In this document: positions 11,626 through 21,974 of the stretch, piece after piece
Position numbering within the stretch: the first letter of the stretch is position 1
Layout of the letters: each line of letters begins with the position of its first letter
NCBI GenBank assembly: GCA_026874595.1
Contig: CM049317.1
Location: forward strand, 78,323,415 to 78,387,414
DNA length: 64,000 bases
Direction of reading: 5' to 3'
From: Sipunculus nudus
Taxonomy: Eukaryota > Annelida > Sipuncula > Golfingiida > Sipunculidae
Program-made: the position numbers and the translations under genes
The notes under the pieces: generated by a model
What the model saw: the letters and a program-made list of their open reading frames with translations, nothing else
What the model was told of the DNA's origin: nothing
The model's database searches: none

Positions 11626-11702
11626 AGGGGCCTGGAGAGCAGAGGGGTAAAACGCTCAGCCATCTCCGCTGGCGACACGGGTTCGATCCCCGGCGTGGCT
11701 AT
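11626..11702 (+). ncRNA. tRNA-like sequence (tRNA-derived SINE or tRNA pseudogene)
   Basis: The D-arm is GAGC/GCTC around a GG-containing loop. The anticodon-type arm is GCCA/TGGC with a 7-nt loop, TCTCCGC, where the usual T at position 33 is C. The T-loop region carries a perfect B box, GGTTCGATCC. The acceptor stem pairs poorly, so I do not call a functional tRNA. A SINE head is the likeliest reading; its tail is not clear. Confidence 0.5.
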
Positions 11703-13036
11703 GAGTTAAAAATTATATAAGTTCAATATTTTGTGAAGTTATTACTATTAAGTTGATAGTTTTACTTTTCAGGGGTTATGTTCATTAAGCTGAGAATCAC
11801 GTGTGCTCCAGCACCGTCAGCTCTTATACAGTTTTTTGGCAAAATGTTTTTCTGTAAATGTTGAAGTCTATAATGTATATGTATTTCATTTTGAACATAT
11901 TTGTCAAAACTCTTTGTTGCGATCTTAACGATTAAAGTAAGATATTTTCAAAATACAAAACAAAGATTCATGAAATGATTTCAAAATACAACCACTCATT
12001 ATCCTTATACGGAATTAAAATGGAATCGAGTTTATATTAATAAATTTTCAGAATCTGGTAAAATAGAAATGCTGATTCATTTATGCTGACAATAGTAAAT
12101 CACTTCTAAGTAGCAGGGATATCCCTTATTTAATTCCATTTAACTTGCCAATGAGTTCAGTTCAAGCATAAACTAATTTAGCTTCCTTATTCTCAAATTT
12201 AATTTTTTTTCTGTATATGCTGTGCTATCCACATTCAGCACAAAATGCCTACAAAAATATCAATAAAATGTGTATAATTTTTACAACTGAAACATGTTAT
12301 GACAAAAAGTTAATTTTTGTTTAAATCGAATCCAGGGAAGCAGACTTTGTAAATAAATATGGCATACCAAACAATATAAATTTCATCTATTTGTAACGGA
12401 ACTACAGTATGCTGGCCAGTTATGGTGGATTTAGTTCACCAGAATTATATTCAGTCCATGATCTCCTTATATTAACAGGAAATGCCAAAGACATGTAAAT
12501 TATCCACATATTCTAAGAAATTTAAATTTTAAAAAGTACAACTGTTTAAATGCCTCTGGTGAGTCAGGAAAGCAAAATAATGTCCGATGAACTTTAAACA
12601 TGAACATATGTTCATATGATTTAAATTTTTATTTAAATTTGAAGTAAAAGAGCAAGATGACTCTTGAAGTTTACAAAAAAGGATATGTTTGAAAATGCCT
12701 AGTGATGCACCGGTATGAAATATGGACTTTTATCATCAGGAAAAAGGGGCCCTTTGTATTATTGTATTGTTGCAAAATAAAAAAAAAAATTGAAACCGTT
12801 CAGAAAAAATAGCCGAGGATGCGAAAGTAGCATCAGTTTGATTATTGAAATATAGGCCTTGGACTACCATTTTGTGAGAACAAAATTGTAACCATAACCA
12901 ATGTCACACCTAAGGACTAATCAGGAGCAGTCACCCTAACTATATCCTAACCACCGCATGGTTACGGTGATTAGAGGTAATGCCCAATGTAACAGTAACT
13001 GCATCTCTTAGCCGTCATCATTACAGTCCCTGATAA
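11703..13036. other. Non-genic, very AT-rich, nothing recognised
   Basis: Long AT-rich stretch with no supported exon or definable repeat. Confidence 0.4.
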
Positions 13037-13193
13037 TGTTACGGGGTAAAATAAAAGGTGACCGAACTTTCTCGCTAGTGAAGCTTGCTTTTCAAGCGAA
13101 GCGGTTGGAACGCCGGACATGTGCGCCACCGTTATGGGTTCGATTCCCGGATTGGCCCAGTATTTTCCCCTGAACGATTTGTCTTTCGTAACA
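13037..13193 (+). repeat. TRIM 5' LTR with tRNA-like region
   Basis: 157 bp. Positions about 13093-13158 read like a tRNA 5' half (A-box-like AGCGGTTGGAACGCCGGAC) and T-arm (B box GGTTCGATTCC). Confidence 0.75.
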
Positions 13194-13196
13194 AAA

Positions 13197-13209
13197 TGGG
13201 GGCTCTTCC
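13197..13209 (+). other. TRIM primer-binding site (tRNA-Pro type)
   Basis: TGGGGGCTCTTCC differs by one base from TGGGGGCTCGTCC, the primer site seen in the Gypsy elements of this window and in retroviruses primed by tRNA-Pro. Confidence 0.7.
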
Positions 13210-13300
13210 AACCTGACGGTAAACTTGAAGGCCCAGGGAATAGGTTCACCAAAGTGTGACTCCTGGGATAATTAGCTTTGTTCTGATAGCAGAACACTCT

Positions 13301-13312
13301 TAAGAGAGGGTG
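13301..13312 (+). other. TRIM polypurine tract
   Basis: TTAAGAGAGGGTG lies at the boundary of the right LTR. Its AAGAGAGGG core is the expected plus-strand primer type. Confidence 0.6.
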
Positions 13313-13467
13313 TGTTACGGGATGACATACAAGCGGACCGAAATGACTCGCTAGTGAAGCTTGCTTTTCTAGCTAAGCTGTTGGAACGCCGGACGTGCGC
13401 CACCGTTATGGGTTCGAATCCCAGATTGGCCGATTATTTTTTCCTGAACAATTTGTCTTTCGTAACA
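13313..13467 (+). repeat. TRIM 3' LTR with tRNA-like region
   Basis: 155 bp, clearly homologous to the left LTR with scattered differences, for example a 2-bp deletion in the anticodon-like part. It has an intact B box, GGTTCGAATCC. The divergence means the insertion is not recent. Confidence 0.75.
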
Positions 13468-14190
13468 ATTAATATACTCAATTCTACGAATAGATAAATT
13501 ATCGCCGTGGTAATGATTAATTGATTAATTGTGATGTCCACTGATATTATAAAAACAACTCCGGGGAAGGGAGGAGCCGCAAGATGATTTGCATCAGGCA
13601 GTCTGAGTAAAAAAAAAATTCTGTAGCAGTATGGTTACACATGAAGTGAGGAAAAAAATATATGCAAGAATTGATGAAACACTAAATGACTGGCATATAA
13701 TGAGGAACAAAACTATACTTACCCTGCCCATAACAGTCTAGGGCAATACCGCCCCAAACATTCTATAATCTGAACCATTTATATGCCTATTTAAATTATG
13801 TTGTTAAAACGTAGGCATGTGGATTGTGACGGGCATTAGAATAAATTAATTCCTTCCAATCAATTTTCGATTCAATTATTACATTTTATAGTAAATTTCA
13901 AATTTTTTTTAAATAAGAGCATACAATTAACCAAAATCGACGTTAGCAAATTTTAGCGAGTGATAGAATAATTACCCTCCCTCTTTCGCCGCAATTTGTA
14001 TCTCAGCTGACTGATAGGTATGGCGCTATGTCCGTCGTCCGTGTGGCCTTCTGGCAGTCCGTTAGCAGGGCACATGTCGTAACCGCTAAACCTGTAAGTG
14101 TACATCAATGAAGGTCTATAAATTATCTCCTTGGAAACTTGCATTTAGGTCACTGTTACCTATGTCCTCCGAGCTATGGCGCTTGTAAAT
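13468..14190. other. Non-genic, nothing recognised
   Basis: No supported exon or repeat in this AT-rich stretch, which ends at a poly-C tract (14191-14208). Confidence 0.4.
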
Positions 14191-14304
14191 ACCCCCCCCC
14201 CCCCCCCCACCTCGAATAATTAAAACTTTGATACAAAACCTGCAGTATCTTGATAATTACAGCATGGATTGTCATGAATCTTGCCTTGAATATTGACCAT
14301 GATT

Positions 14305-14555
14305 TTGTCGGCGCCACCTGTATTTTTTTCCAATTTCTACATTTTTTTCTGTTTTTAGACCGTCAAATGACAGCAATTATGTAAGTTTCTCAGCTGTGGT
14401 TTCATCCAGTGTCCTGAAACCCCGTGTGGTTATTTATTGTGATTGGTTTCTCCAGTTCCTGTTGACTGGAGGCGCACCTGTATTTTTTCTATTTTTATGC
14501 ATTTTTCCTTTATTTTTAGACTGCCAAATTATATTAATACTTTCAGATCTTGTGT
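14305..14555. repeat. Imperfect tandem duplication, about 160-bp period
   Basis: GGCGCCACCTGTATTTTTTT...TTTTTAGACCGTCAAAT (about 14310-14370) is repeated as GGCGCACCTGTATTTTTTCT...TTTTTAGACTGCCAAAT (about 14471-14530). Confidence 0.6.
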
Positions 14556-14639
14556 TATATATTTTGCGACCCCTTGAATAAGGATGCCCTATAATAATCA
14601 TCCTGTCCGTCCATCTGTTCGTCTTTCTGTATGATAAAT

Positions 14640-15130
14640 CAAGTTTGTATTGACATATGGATTTCAAACTTGACATATATATGGCCCACCTCTAACGCAA
14701 GAACTCTATCGATTCGGGGTTCATGAGGTCAAAGGTCAGGGTCACAGGACCCACATATTTAGATGATTGTGGATGCATTTTACGCCAAACTTTTCATCAC
14801 AAACCTTCGTATCTTGCACTTATAGCTAACCTGCCAATAGGGGGAGATTCTGATTGATTTTGGGGTCACAAGGTGTAGGTCACAAATTTTGGGGTCACAG
14901 GGTCAAGGTCACAGTGGCCATTTGTCTATATATTTGTTTCAAGATGATAACTCCAGTTTGGATTTATATATTCGTGATTTTTGAGGCACTATGTCAAAGG
15001 TCAAGGTCACAGGGCCCATCCATTGACAAATTAATTTATGGTAGACAGGTTGGGTTCAAACTGATCACAGGACCAATATTTTGGAAAAATATTTTGAAAA
15101 TATTTCATAACCTATCCTTATAGACAATTA
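14640..15130. repeat. Degenerate repeat rich in AGGTCA half-sites
   Basis: Related segments each carry clustered AGGTCA hexamers: AGGTCAAAGGTCAGGGTCA at about 14728, GGGTCAAGGTCACAG at about 14901, and GTCAAAGGTCAAGGTCACAG at about 14995. The organisation looks like a decayed tandem array or interspersed repeat. No gene is present. Confidence 0.6.
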
Positions 15131-15169
15131 AGCTGAGTGTCGAGGCTCATTGGCCCCTAGTTGTTTCTA

Positions 15170-16450
15170 TGCGTTTTGAACGGTCTAGCAGACAGCTGCT
15201 GAGAAACTAGATCATGCACAAGAAAAACCTTCGACATCAAAGTTGATAGCTCACGGAGGACTTCGGGGAGTTGCATTAAAACATACAAAAAATGTAAACC
15301 AATCGATTCGGAGGTTAGTTATCATTACATTTAATCAAGGGATTGCAATCATATGCATCGCTTATTCGATGCATTATTACACAGCTACTAAAATATATAC
15401 CGTTTGAGCTAATAAAAGAGCAATTCAGATAATATCAAGTTTCTTGTTCCCAGGTTTCTTGTACAATCTGACACGATACGTCAATGGATGACAGAGGGCC
15501 TGTGAATATGATTTCCTCAGTGTTTGGGGTCATGTTTCCTGGGCAAATTTGTCTTCACAAACATAGAAATCTACAGAATGTGTAATATTACGCGTATATG
15601 GCAGCAGATAGGTCACGAGAACTTCGACACAAACACACACACATGTATGTATATATATTGATATATATATGAATATATATAATATCTCAAAATGCGGATT
15701 GTAATGATGATGACATTATGCTTTATATAATGAGCTTTTATTCCTCTTTTATTTTGTCATTACTTGGAAAATAACATCAAACTTAGTACATATGCATGTA
15801 GGGCGATTTAAATCATAGTTTTAATTTAAATCTAATCTTGATATTCCTTCGACATAATGTTAGGAAAAGAGCATGTTTCTCATAAGACTCATGAGTCCTT
15901 GTTAATGTTAATTGATAGACATAAATATAGAGCTGTATATATCATAGAGATTTCTAAACGCCTGTGTCTTAGAGTAATTGTTAAGGGTTTGACGATAAAA
16001 GTTTCACAAACAGCTAATCTCGTTAACTAATGGATTCTTCCAGATTTTTTAACGACCCATATTCTAAATAAATGTATATGTTGTTCAAACAGTGGGGGTG
16101 TTCCTTCAGCCAGCCATATCGTGTAAAATGTATGGTACTGCATGGGTGTCAAGTATATCTGCTGAAAGCAGGTCGCTGATATGCTTTCTGAAACCCAATA
16201 CCCTGTCGTATCCAATGAATCGTCAACGTTAAGGTGTGTCTCAAAAGTAATGCCTCTTTAAATTATAAATAAAAGGCCCCCTGTCCATGAGTGAATTGAA
16301 CGGATAACCCCCCCCCCCCCCCGGAAATTGGCGCGGAGTTAGGCAACCATTGTAATCTATTGATTTCTTTGTGTTGGTCGTTCTGCTGACGAGCTTAGTA
16401 TTTATAAAACATGTATCGCAAATAGTCTCTGTCAAACGGAACTTGCAGGA
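15170..16450. other. Upstream flank of the channel gene
   Basis: AT-rich with a short (CA)n/(TA)n patch near 15630-15685 and a poly-C run at about 16310-16322. No exon is supported. Confidence 0.4.
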
Positions 16451-16456
16451 TTTTCA

Positions 16457-16475
16457 TCGATATATATGACTCATA
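16457..16475 (+). promoter_or_regulatory. Possible TATA element and AP-1-like site
   Basis: GATATATATGACTCATAC lies about 95 bp before the channel ATG and contains a TATA-like run and TGACTCA. Position and motif only; no transcription start is known. Confidence 0.25.
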
Positions 16476-16558
16476 CCGCGGTGAAGTCAGTCACTGACAT
16501 GATACCTGACAACGTTTAAACTCTGAAACGCCACAGCAGGAAGATTAAATAAACCACA

Positions 16559-18139
16559 ATGGTGAAACCTGGAGAGAACGCAAACCCTCTGAGAGAGTTT
16601 TGTCAGACGTCCTCAATCAAAGGTTTGGCACGAGCCACCAGAACCCCGCGCGTGACGCTCAGGTTACTGTGGGTTATGGCAGTGCTGGTCGGGGGCAGTA
16701 TGGCTACCTACATGATCTACCACATGCTGTTGGATTACTTATTGGAACCAGTTCGGACGGTGATAAATACTGAACAGAAAAAGTTTCCCTTCCCGGACGT
16801 GACCGTGTGTAACTTGCAACCGATAAAGAGCAACGCTTTTATCGAATCCGAAGGAAGAATGGAGGCTTTCAGCGCGGAAGAAATGTTTGCCAACCATTTT
16901 GGCGTCGTAGATTCGGTAGGCCAAGATGCATCAGATCTCATCATGGAATGTTTTTGGAGTGGTCGTGGAGGAGCCGCGTCCAAGAATGTTGAGTGTAAAA
17001 GGAAGAACTTCAGGCAAGTGTTTAATCCTAAATATTTCAACTGTTACACAGTCCAGTTCGCCAACGAAACAGTGCGGCCAGAGGACATATTTCAGTTGAC
17101 AATGACATTATACATTGATGATTTCCTGAAAGCTGTGTTCTTAGCCGAAAAAATTAACTCCGGTTCATCCATGGAAAAGGGTGTTATTTTGGCGGTTCAC
17201 GACGCAGGGACATACCCTGAAATGGCCAAGGGCATATATCTGTCTCCCGGCCATTCAGTTTACATAGATGTAGACAGACATGAACGTAACCTTATTTCAT
17301 CCGCATCAAACAAATGTACGGAACAGAAATACATAAATAAAATCCAGCCTGGAAATAAAACTAGGCAACAAACAGGAAAAACTGTTCCAGACTTTTTATC
17401 TAAAAATGGAAGTGGTTCAATGAAAGAAGGCAAACTATCTGGTTACCCTTCAGGCACATCCTACGACTATTTTTACTCCCCTGCCGGATGCTTCTTGCAC
17501 TGTCTGCAGCAGAAAACCATAGAGCAGTGCGACTGTATTTCCTTCAAGTATCCAAGCACCGAAACTCTTCGATCAAACCTCGTGTTTTGTGAGAGCGATG
17601 ATTTTGTCAAAACACAAAGTGATGGTAGTGGCCCGCCGGAACCTAATAACAACGCTCACAAATGTAGCCCGGATCCATCCGCATGCTCGTGTCTACCAAA
17701 CTGTAAGGACAGAACTTACACGTACAGTTTTCATCAGGCGCGGTGGCCACACGAGGCCTACCATCTGGGGTTTTACGAAAAGGTCATCGAAAATCAAGAT
17801 GATTCTATAAAAGAGAAATTTAGCATTTATGATCACATCCGTGACTTGGCAGAGACAAATTCGACCGCTGCCATGGCAACGCTGAGAGACACTGATCTAA
17901 TTCGGAGGAACTTCCTGGAGGTTCACGTGCGGCTTACGGATGATTACGTCACCGTAACTAAAGATGAACCGGCCTTCAAGTTTGAATCCTTTATTGGTTC
18001 TTTGGGTGGGATCCTGAACTTGTGGATCGGGATTTCGTTTGTGACGCTGTTTGAACTAGTAGAGTTAGGCTACCGGTTATTAAACAGAGACCAGCGCAAA
18101 AGTATCACTCAGGTAATACCGAGCCCTGGTAAAACATAA
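16559..18139 (+). CDS. DEG/ENaC/ASIC-family cation channel subunit
   Basis: Intact single-exon gene, 526 aa, of normal family length. These subunits are trimeric plasma-membrane channels, usually sodium-selective and often gated by acid, peptides or mechanical force. Order of parts: cytosolic N-terminus with TSSIKGLAR at 17-25; TM1 about 36-56; the post-TM1 FPDVTVCN block at 78-85; a large Cys-rich extracellular domain containing AGCFLHCLQQ, QCDC and CSCLPNC; and TM2 about 479-503 with the G-I-S selectivity filter at 491-493. The N-terminal gating pair that is His-Gly in most relatives is Lys21-Gly22 here. The start is the first ATG of the frame, in context CACAATGG. The lack of introns could reflect retroposition or lineage intron loss. 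Subfamily (ASIC, FaNaC-like, degenerin-like) cannot be decided by eye. Confidence 0.92.
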   Translation: MVKPGENANPLREFCQTSSIKGLARATRTPRVTLRLLWVMAVLVGGSMATYMIYHMLLDYLLEPVRTVINTEQKKFPFPDVTVCNLQPIKSNAFIESEGRMEAFSAEEMFANHFGVVDSVGQDASDLIMECFWSGRGGAASKNVECKRKNFRQVFNPKYFNCYTVQFANETVRPEDIFQLTMTLYIDDFLKAVFLAEKINSGSSMEKGVILAVHDAGTYPEMAKGIYLSPGHSVYIDVDRHERNLISSASNKCTEQKYINKIQPGNKTRQQTGKTVPDFLSKNGSGSMKEGKLSGYPSGTSYDYFYSPAGCFLHCLQQKTIEQCDCISFKYPSTETLRSNLVFCESDDFVKTQSDGSGPPEPNNNAHKCSPDPSACSCLPNCKDRTYTYSFHQARWPHEAYHLGFYEKVIENQDDSIKEKFSIYDHIRDLAETNSTAAMATLRDTDLIRRNFLEVHVRLTDDYVTVTKDEPAFKFESFIGSLGGILNLWIGISFVTLFELVELGYRLLNRDQRKSITQVIPSPGKT

Positions 18140-18705
18140 AACGGGAGTCGTGGGCGGACTGGGTGAAATCTTGAGCTAAAACGGCCAGAATTTTATACGA
18201 GAGGCCCAATGGAATTGATGTTTTGCTTATGCATCGTCAACTGTCATAAAGACTGATCTTACCATTGACCTACCGGGGACCTCCCAAGTCTCCTTAAGAT
18301 GATCCATTCCGTCCCTGGTGTATATTCATCGTGTTGTAAGAAATGCAATAATAAGGGAATGGAGAAAGGTGTGTTTATAGTACTCAGCAGACATACGGAC
18401 TGTTTTCTTAGGTAGATAATATTTTATTACTTTGTTGAACGAAATTTTGTAAACTACATATTGTATATAGTCAGGTATTTTATTATTAAACGCACACATT
18501 TACTAGGAAAGTATGTATTTTTAACAGTTTACCTATGCATATCACAATTTATTTTTTAAAAATCCATAAAAACATGATATATTCATAAAATTCATTTTAT
18601 CGTATTGTCATCAAATTCATTGGATCAAAATATGTTCATGGTTTGTATGACTGTATTAAATAAGAACACTTACCAATGCTATAGTTGCTAATGGTATATA
18701 CCTTG

Positions 18706-18711
18706 AATAAA
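18706..18711 (+). promoter_or_regulatory. Candidate poly(A) signal of the channel gene
   Basis: AATAAA about 570 bp after the stop codon, in an AT-rich tail. Confidence 0.35.
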
Positions 18712-18729
18712 AGTCATTTGTTTATAAAA

Positions 18730-19652
18730 TACATGATCTGTTCTATCAATCAAATGCTGTGTTTTTTCTTACTGATATCCGGCTGCCATGGGCCGACTTA
18801 AGAGGGGACCCTCCCTTGAATTAAAGAATCTGGGAAATAGAACAATACACGCATAATAGCTGAAGCAGCAGATTGCACCATTACATCCTAAAGTTTCTAC
18901 ACCTATACCCTTCGAGCATCCACCCCGCCCGCCCCCCCCCCCCCCACCCTAGAAAAAAAAAAAACCTTTTTCCACCTCTGACCATCAACATTGTGGCCAG
19001 ACATTTTAAACCTCTAAGAATCGTCCTAAAGCTATTTCAGCCGATGCACTCCTAAGTTCGTACAGATGTTTTTTAAAACGTTGTGAAAGCCATGATCTCC
19101 TATTTGTGTTTAGAGCTGCATTCATGTACTTATGAAAGATATATCTTTATATCATAATATAAAGGTTACCGACATTTTGATTCAAAATATCGACAGACTA
19201 AAAATTAATAATTAATAATTACCAAATTAATAATTATTAATTAATAAGATATGTGTTTGAGAACAAAAAGGTTAACATATATTTTTTTATAAATATTAAA
19301 GAAAGGCATACTCAGACAGGTTCCATTTTTTCCTTGTGATTTTGCGGTAGCTGCAGTGATAGAAAAAACCGTGCCCGGATGAAGGCTGGCTCAGATTTAA
19401 TTCAGGCTCAATAAGTTTACTGAGTAAGTTAACTTTGCTCGTTCTCGCTTAGTAAAATGGTATTTAGGAAATATGAAGCTAACAATACAAAAATAGATTC
19501 GTGGTTTATTAATCGAGTAGATAAACACAACCAAAACTTCCTGTTAACGTACAGCGCCTGCATGTTTGCGTGCAATTATTTGGCAGCAGGCTACTTTGTG
19601 TTTGAGGTGACACTTCATGTAATCCTAATCCATATTTCAGAGCCAGCCATAA

Positions 19653-19655
<3 letters not shown>
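18730..19655. other. Non-genic, nothing recognised
   Basis: Contains a poly-C run near 18930-18947 and a (TTAATAA)-rich patch near 19205-19240. No exon is supported. Confidence 0.4.

Positions 19656-19659
<4 letters not shown>

Positions 19660-19723
<64 letters not shown>
19660..19723. repeat. (TA)n microsatellite
   Basis: TA tract of about 64 bp shortly upstream of a Gypsy LTR. Confidence 0.95.
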
Positions 19724-19725
<2 letters not shown>

Positions 19726-19799
19726 AAGGTATCTGTTTTATTATGCGCAGGATTTTGAGTGGCATTCTGATTAGTGTTAAGCTCAAGCCGTCGGCCTTG

Positions 19800-20547
19800 C
19801 TTTGGGAACTGTACTAGTTGTACCCTGGCTTATAAAGACACAGCGCTCGTTGTAGTCTACAAATTTCGGGTCTGTTCATGTGCTATGGGCGCGTGTGTAT
19901 TATTGTGTTCTTTGGAATGTTCGTGATTAATGGACATTTCTGGGCATCGGTTGAAAAAGCTATAAATAGTGGCTGTGTTTTTGATCCCGGAGAGAGAAGA
20001 ATACCAGTGGACACTGAAGAGTGTGACTCCCTCGTTAGTTTGTGGGACCTTTCCGATGTTTGCAGAACTTCTAGATATTCTACAGACATTTTACAATCTT
20101 AATACGGCTTGTCTTCAGTTTGCCTTTGGTATTATTACTAGAACTTTACTTTTAGATTACAACAGATTGTTTTCGAGATTAAATCGGACTATTCTCTGAG
20201 AAGATTTACATGAACTGTTCATCTAGATTATTTGTGTTTAAGGACTCTTGTTGAGCTGTGACAGTGGTAGTATCCAGAAATCAAGGCCTATGATCAGGAC
20301 ACTGGTACTGTACATTTTCATTGTTGTTATAATGTGTAATTGTATTGATTTAATGTATTGTTATGTTAGTATTGTTCTAAGAATAAATTATAATTATTTG
20401 TTAACAAAAAAAAACCTACTTCTTTATTCATTCCCCTAGACATTTCACGCTGCCTAATGTTGCGGAATCTGATTTTTTTTTATTTCCGTAACAAAATTTG
20501 TGCTCGTCACGGATACGTGATCTATTGTTATTTTGTTCCGTAACATA
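19800..20547 (+). mobile_element. Gypsy LTR (5' LTR of a deleted provirus)
   Basis: It has a TATA box (TATAAATAG, about 19960), a leader-like GGAGAGAGAAGAATACCAGTGG block, an AATAAATTATAA poly(A) region near 20380, CATTTCACGCTGCCTAATGT, and the terminus GTTCCGTAACA. It is followed at once by a primer-binding site. The left boundary is only approximate because TGTTAC is not preserved there. Confidence 0.8.
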
Positions 20548-20551
20548 AAAT

Positions 20552-20568
20552 TGGGGGCTCGTCCTGTA
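20552..20568 (+). other. Gypsy primer-binding site (tRNA-Pro type)
   Basis: TGGGGGCTCGTCC, the 13-nt start of the tRNA-Pro primer site, lies five bases after the LTR end. Confidence 0.75.
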
Positions 20569-20682
20569 TGTTTAATAGTTTTGAAAATTCATTAGGCCTT
20601 GACCTAGACACATTGTTAACAATACATTGTTTATACAATATATCTCAGTGTTTTTTTTTGTAATTGTTTTAACATCATTACA

Positions 20683-21124
20683 TGGCAGATTTCAAACCTG
20701 AGGCATTTGTTGAAGATCCCGACCCTGATCAATTTGAACATTTGACAAAGATCAGTTGTTGTGTTTGGTGCAACACTTTGGGCTAGGTGTGAACAGAGTT
20801 TTGAGAAAGCCTAATATCATTGCTAAAATCATGCAAGATTTAGTTAGCAAAGGTTTTATTGAAGAGAGTGAAGTGGAAACATAAAAAATGACAGCCTTGC
20901 AATACAGTTAGAATTAAAAAAGTCACAAATGCAACATGAGCTAGCATAACAGGAAAAAAAAGAAAAAAAATAAGTAAAAACGACTGGAGTTAGAAAGACT
21001 TAAACTAAAACAAGTTTTGATGTTACAAAACACATTAGACTTGTCTCACCTTTCCAAGAGAAAGAGGTTGATAAATATTTCTTACACTTTAAGAAGGTAG
21101 ATGAACGTTTAAAATGGCCTAAAT
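20683..21124 (+). pseudogene. Gypsy gag remnant
   Basis: It begins with ATG at 20683 and continues in broken frames. An N-terminal acidic segment is followed by a charged helical stretch, then a Phe-Gln-Glu-Lys-Glu-Val-Asp-Lys-Tyr-Phe motif (about 21053-21080). That motif is typical of the gag of Gypsy-type elements common in fish and molluscs. In-frame stops and frameshifts are evident, and protease, RT and integrase are absent. The next recognisable sequence is the start of another LTR. Confidence 0.7.
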
Positions 21125-21500
21125 GTTACAGGTGCTCTTTTTATTGTATGACACGGGCCTAACTCGTGTTGTAGTTGTACTCTCAATTTAATCCGTACTG
21201 GTTGAACTCTCGTTGTCATGCTAGCTTGAGGCTTTCTCGCCTGGCCGAGCCGGGTCGGGCTCACATGTGGATCCTGGTATGTGGAGACACAGCGATGTTC
21301 TTCTAGATGATTCCTGTAATGCGTGTTTACTGTGTATTATGTTAGATCCTTTAGACTGTTCGAGAAGTGGAAAATACTCGGCTTGGGGCAAGAAGTTATA
21401 AATAGGTGGCTGTGTTTAAAAGCAGAGAGAGGTGAGAGAATATTCCAGCGGACACAGACGTGTGGGACCTATCCGATTTTCCAGTAAATTCATGGATTCT
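21125..21500 (+). mobile_element. Gypsy 3' LTR, 3'-truncated
   Basis: It starts TGTTACAGGTGCTC, the intact 5' LTR terminus, and has a TATAAATAG box near 21400 and the GAGAGAGGTGAGAGAATATTCC leader block. Similarity stops near 21500. It runs into an unrelated GC-richer patch (GGGGGCGCAGCCCC) and then a TA tract. Confidence 0.75.
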
Positions 21501-21594
21501 ACTAATACTAGTGGCGTATCGAGGATTTGAAAATAGAGGGGGCGCAGCCCCAACGTCGGGAAAGGGGGCTGTTCTGCGTCTTTTAAACATGTCA

Positions 21595-21597
<3 letters not shown>

Positions 21598-21660
<63 letters not shown>

Positions 21661-21720
21661 ATATATATATAAGAAAAAATGTATTAATATATATATTTAT
21701 ATATATATATATATATATAT
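21598..21720. repeat. Compound (TA)n microsatellite
   Basis: Two TA tracts (21598-21656 and about 21690-21722) separated by a short A-rich stretch. Confidence 0.9.
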
Positions 21721-21722
21721 AA

Positions 21723-21929
21723 TACATTTTTTTTTAATTATATTGATATTCCACAAAGCCCTATTAATAGGAAGCAAGCATATTTAAACTTGTTTGAACA
21801 CACTGCGTGGCTGTTCAATTTTCTCCTACTTAACATGTCAAATATTGTGCATAATTATTATGATTATTATATGTAATTTCTTAAGGTATCTAGTTCAAGT
21901 TGTTTATTATGTTAACCGTGGGACCCTCA

Positions 21930-21974
<45 letters not shown>

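Larger units (their letters stand above)
13037..13467 (+). mobile_element. Miniature LTR retrotransposon (TRIM)
   Basis: Two short direct repeats (13037-13193 and 13313-13467) both begin TGTTACGGG and end TTTCGTAACA, so each has the TG...CA ends and the inverted TGTTACG/CGTAACA termini of an LTR. Three bases after the first is TGGGGGCTCTTCC, matching 12 of 13 bases of a tRNA-Pro primer-binding site. Just before the second is a purine run, AAGAGAGGG. The 119-bp interior has no coding capacity. I see no exact target duplication (GATAA on the left, ATTAA on the right). Overall size and structure fit a TRIM, which would need enzymes from a full-length LTR element. Confidence 0.8.

Noticed and set aside
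12971-13497. Frames of 108 aa (minus) and 61 aa (plus)
   Set aside because: They lie within the TRIM and its tRNA-like LTRs and have no protein similarity I recognise.
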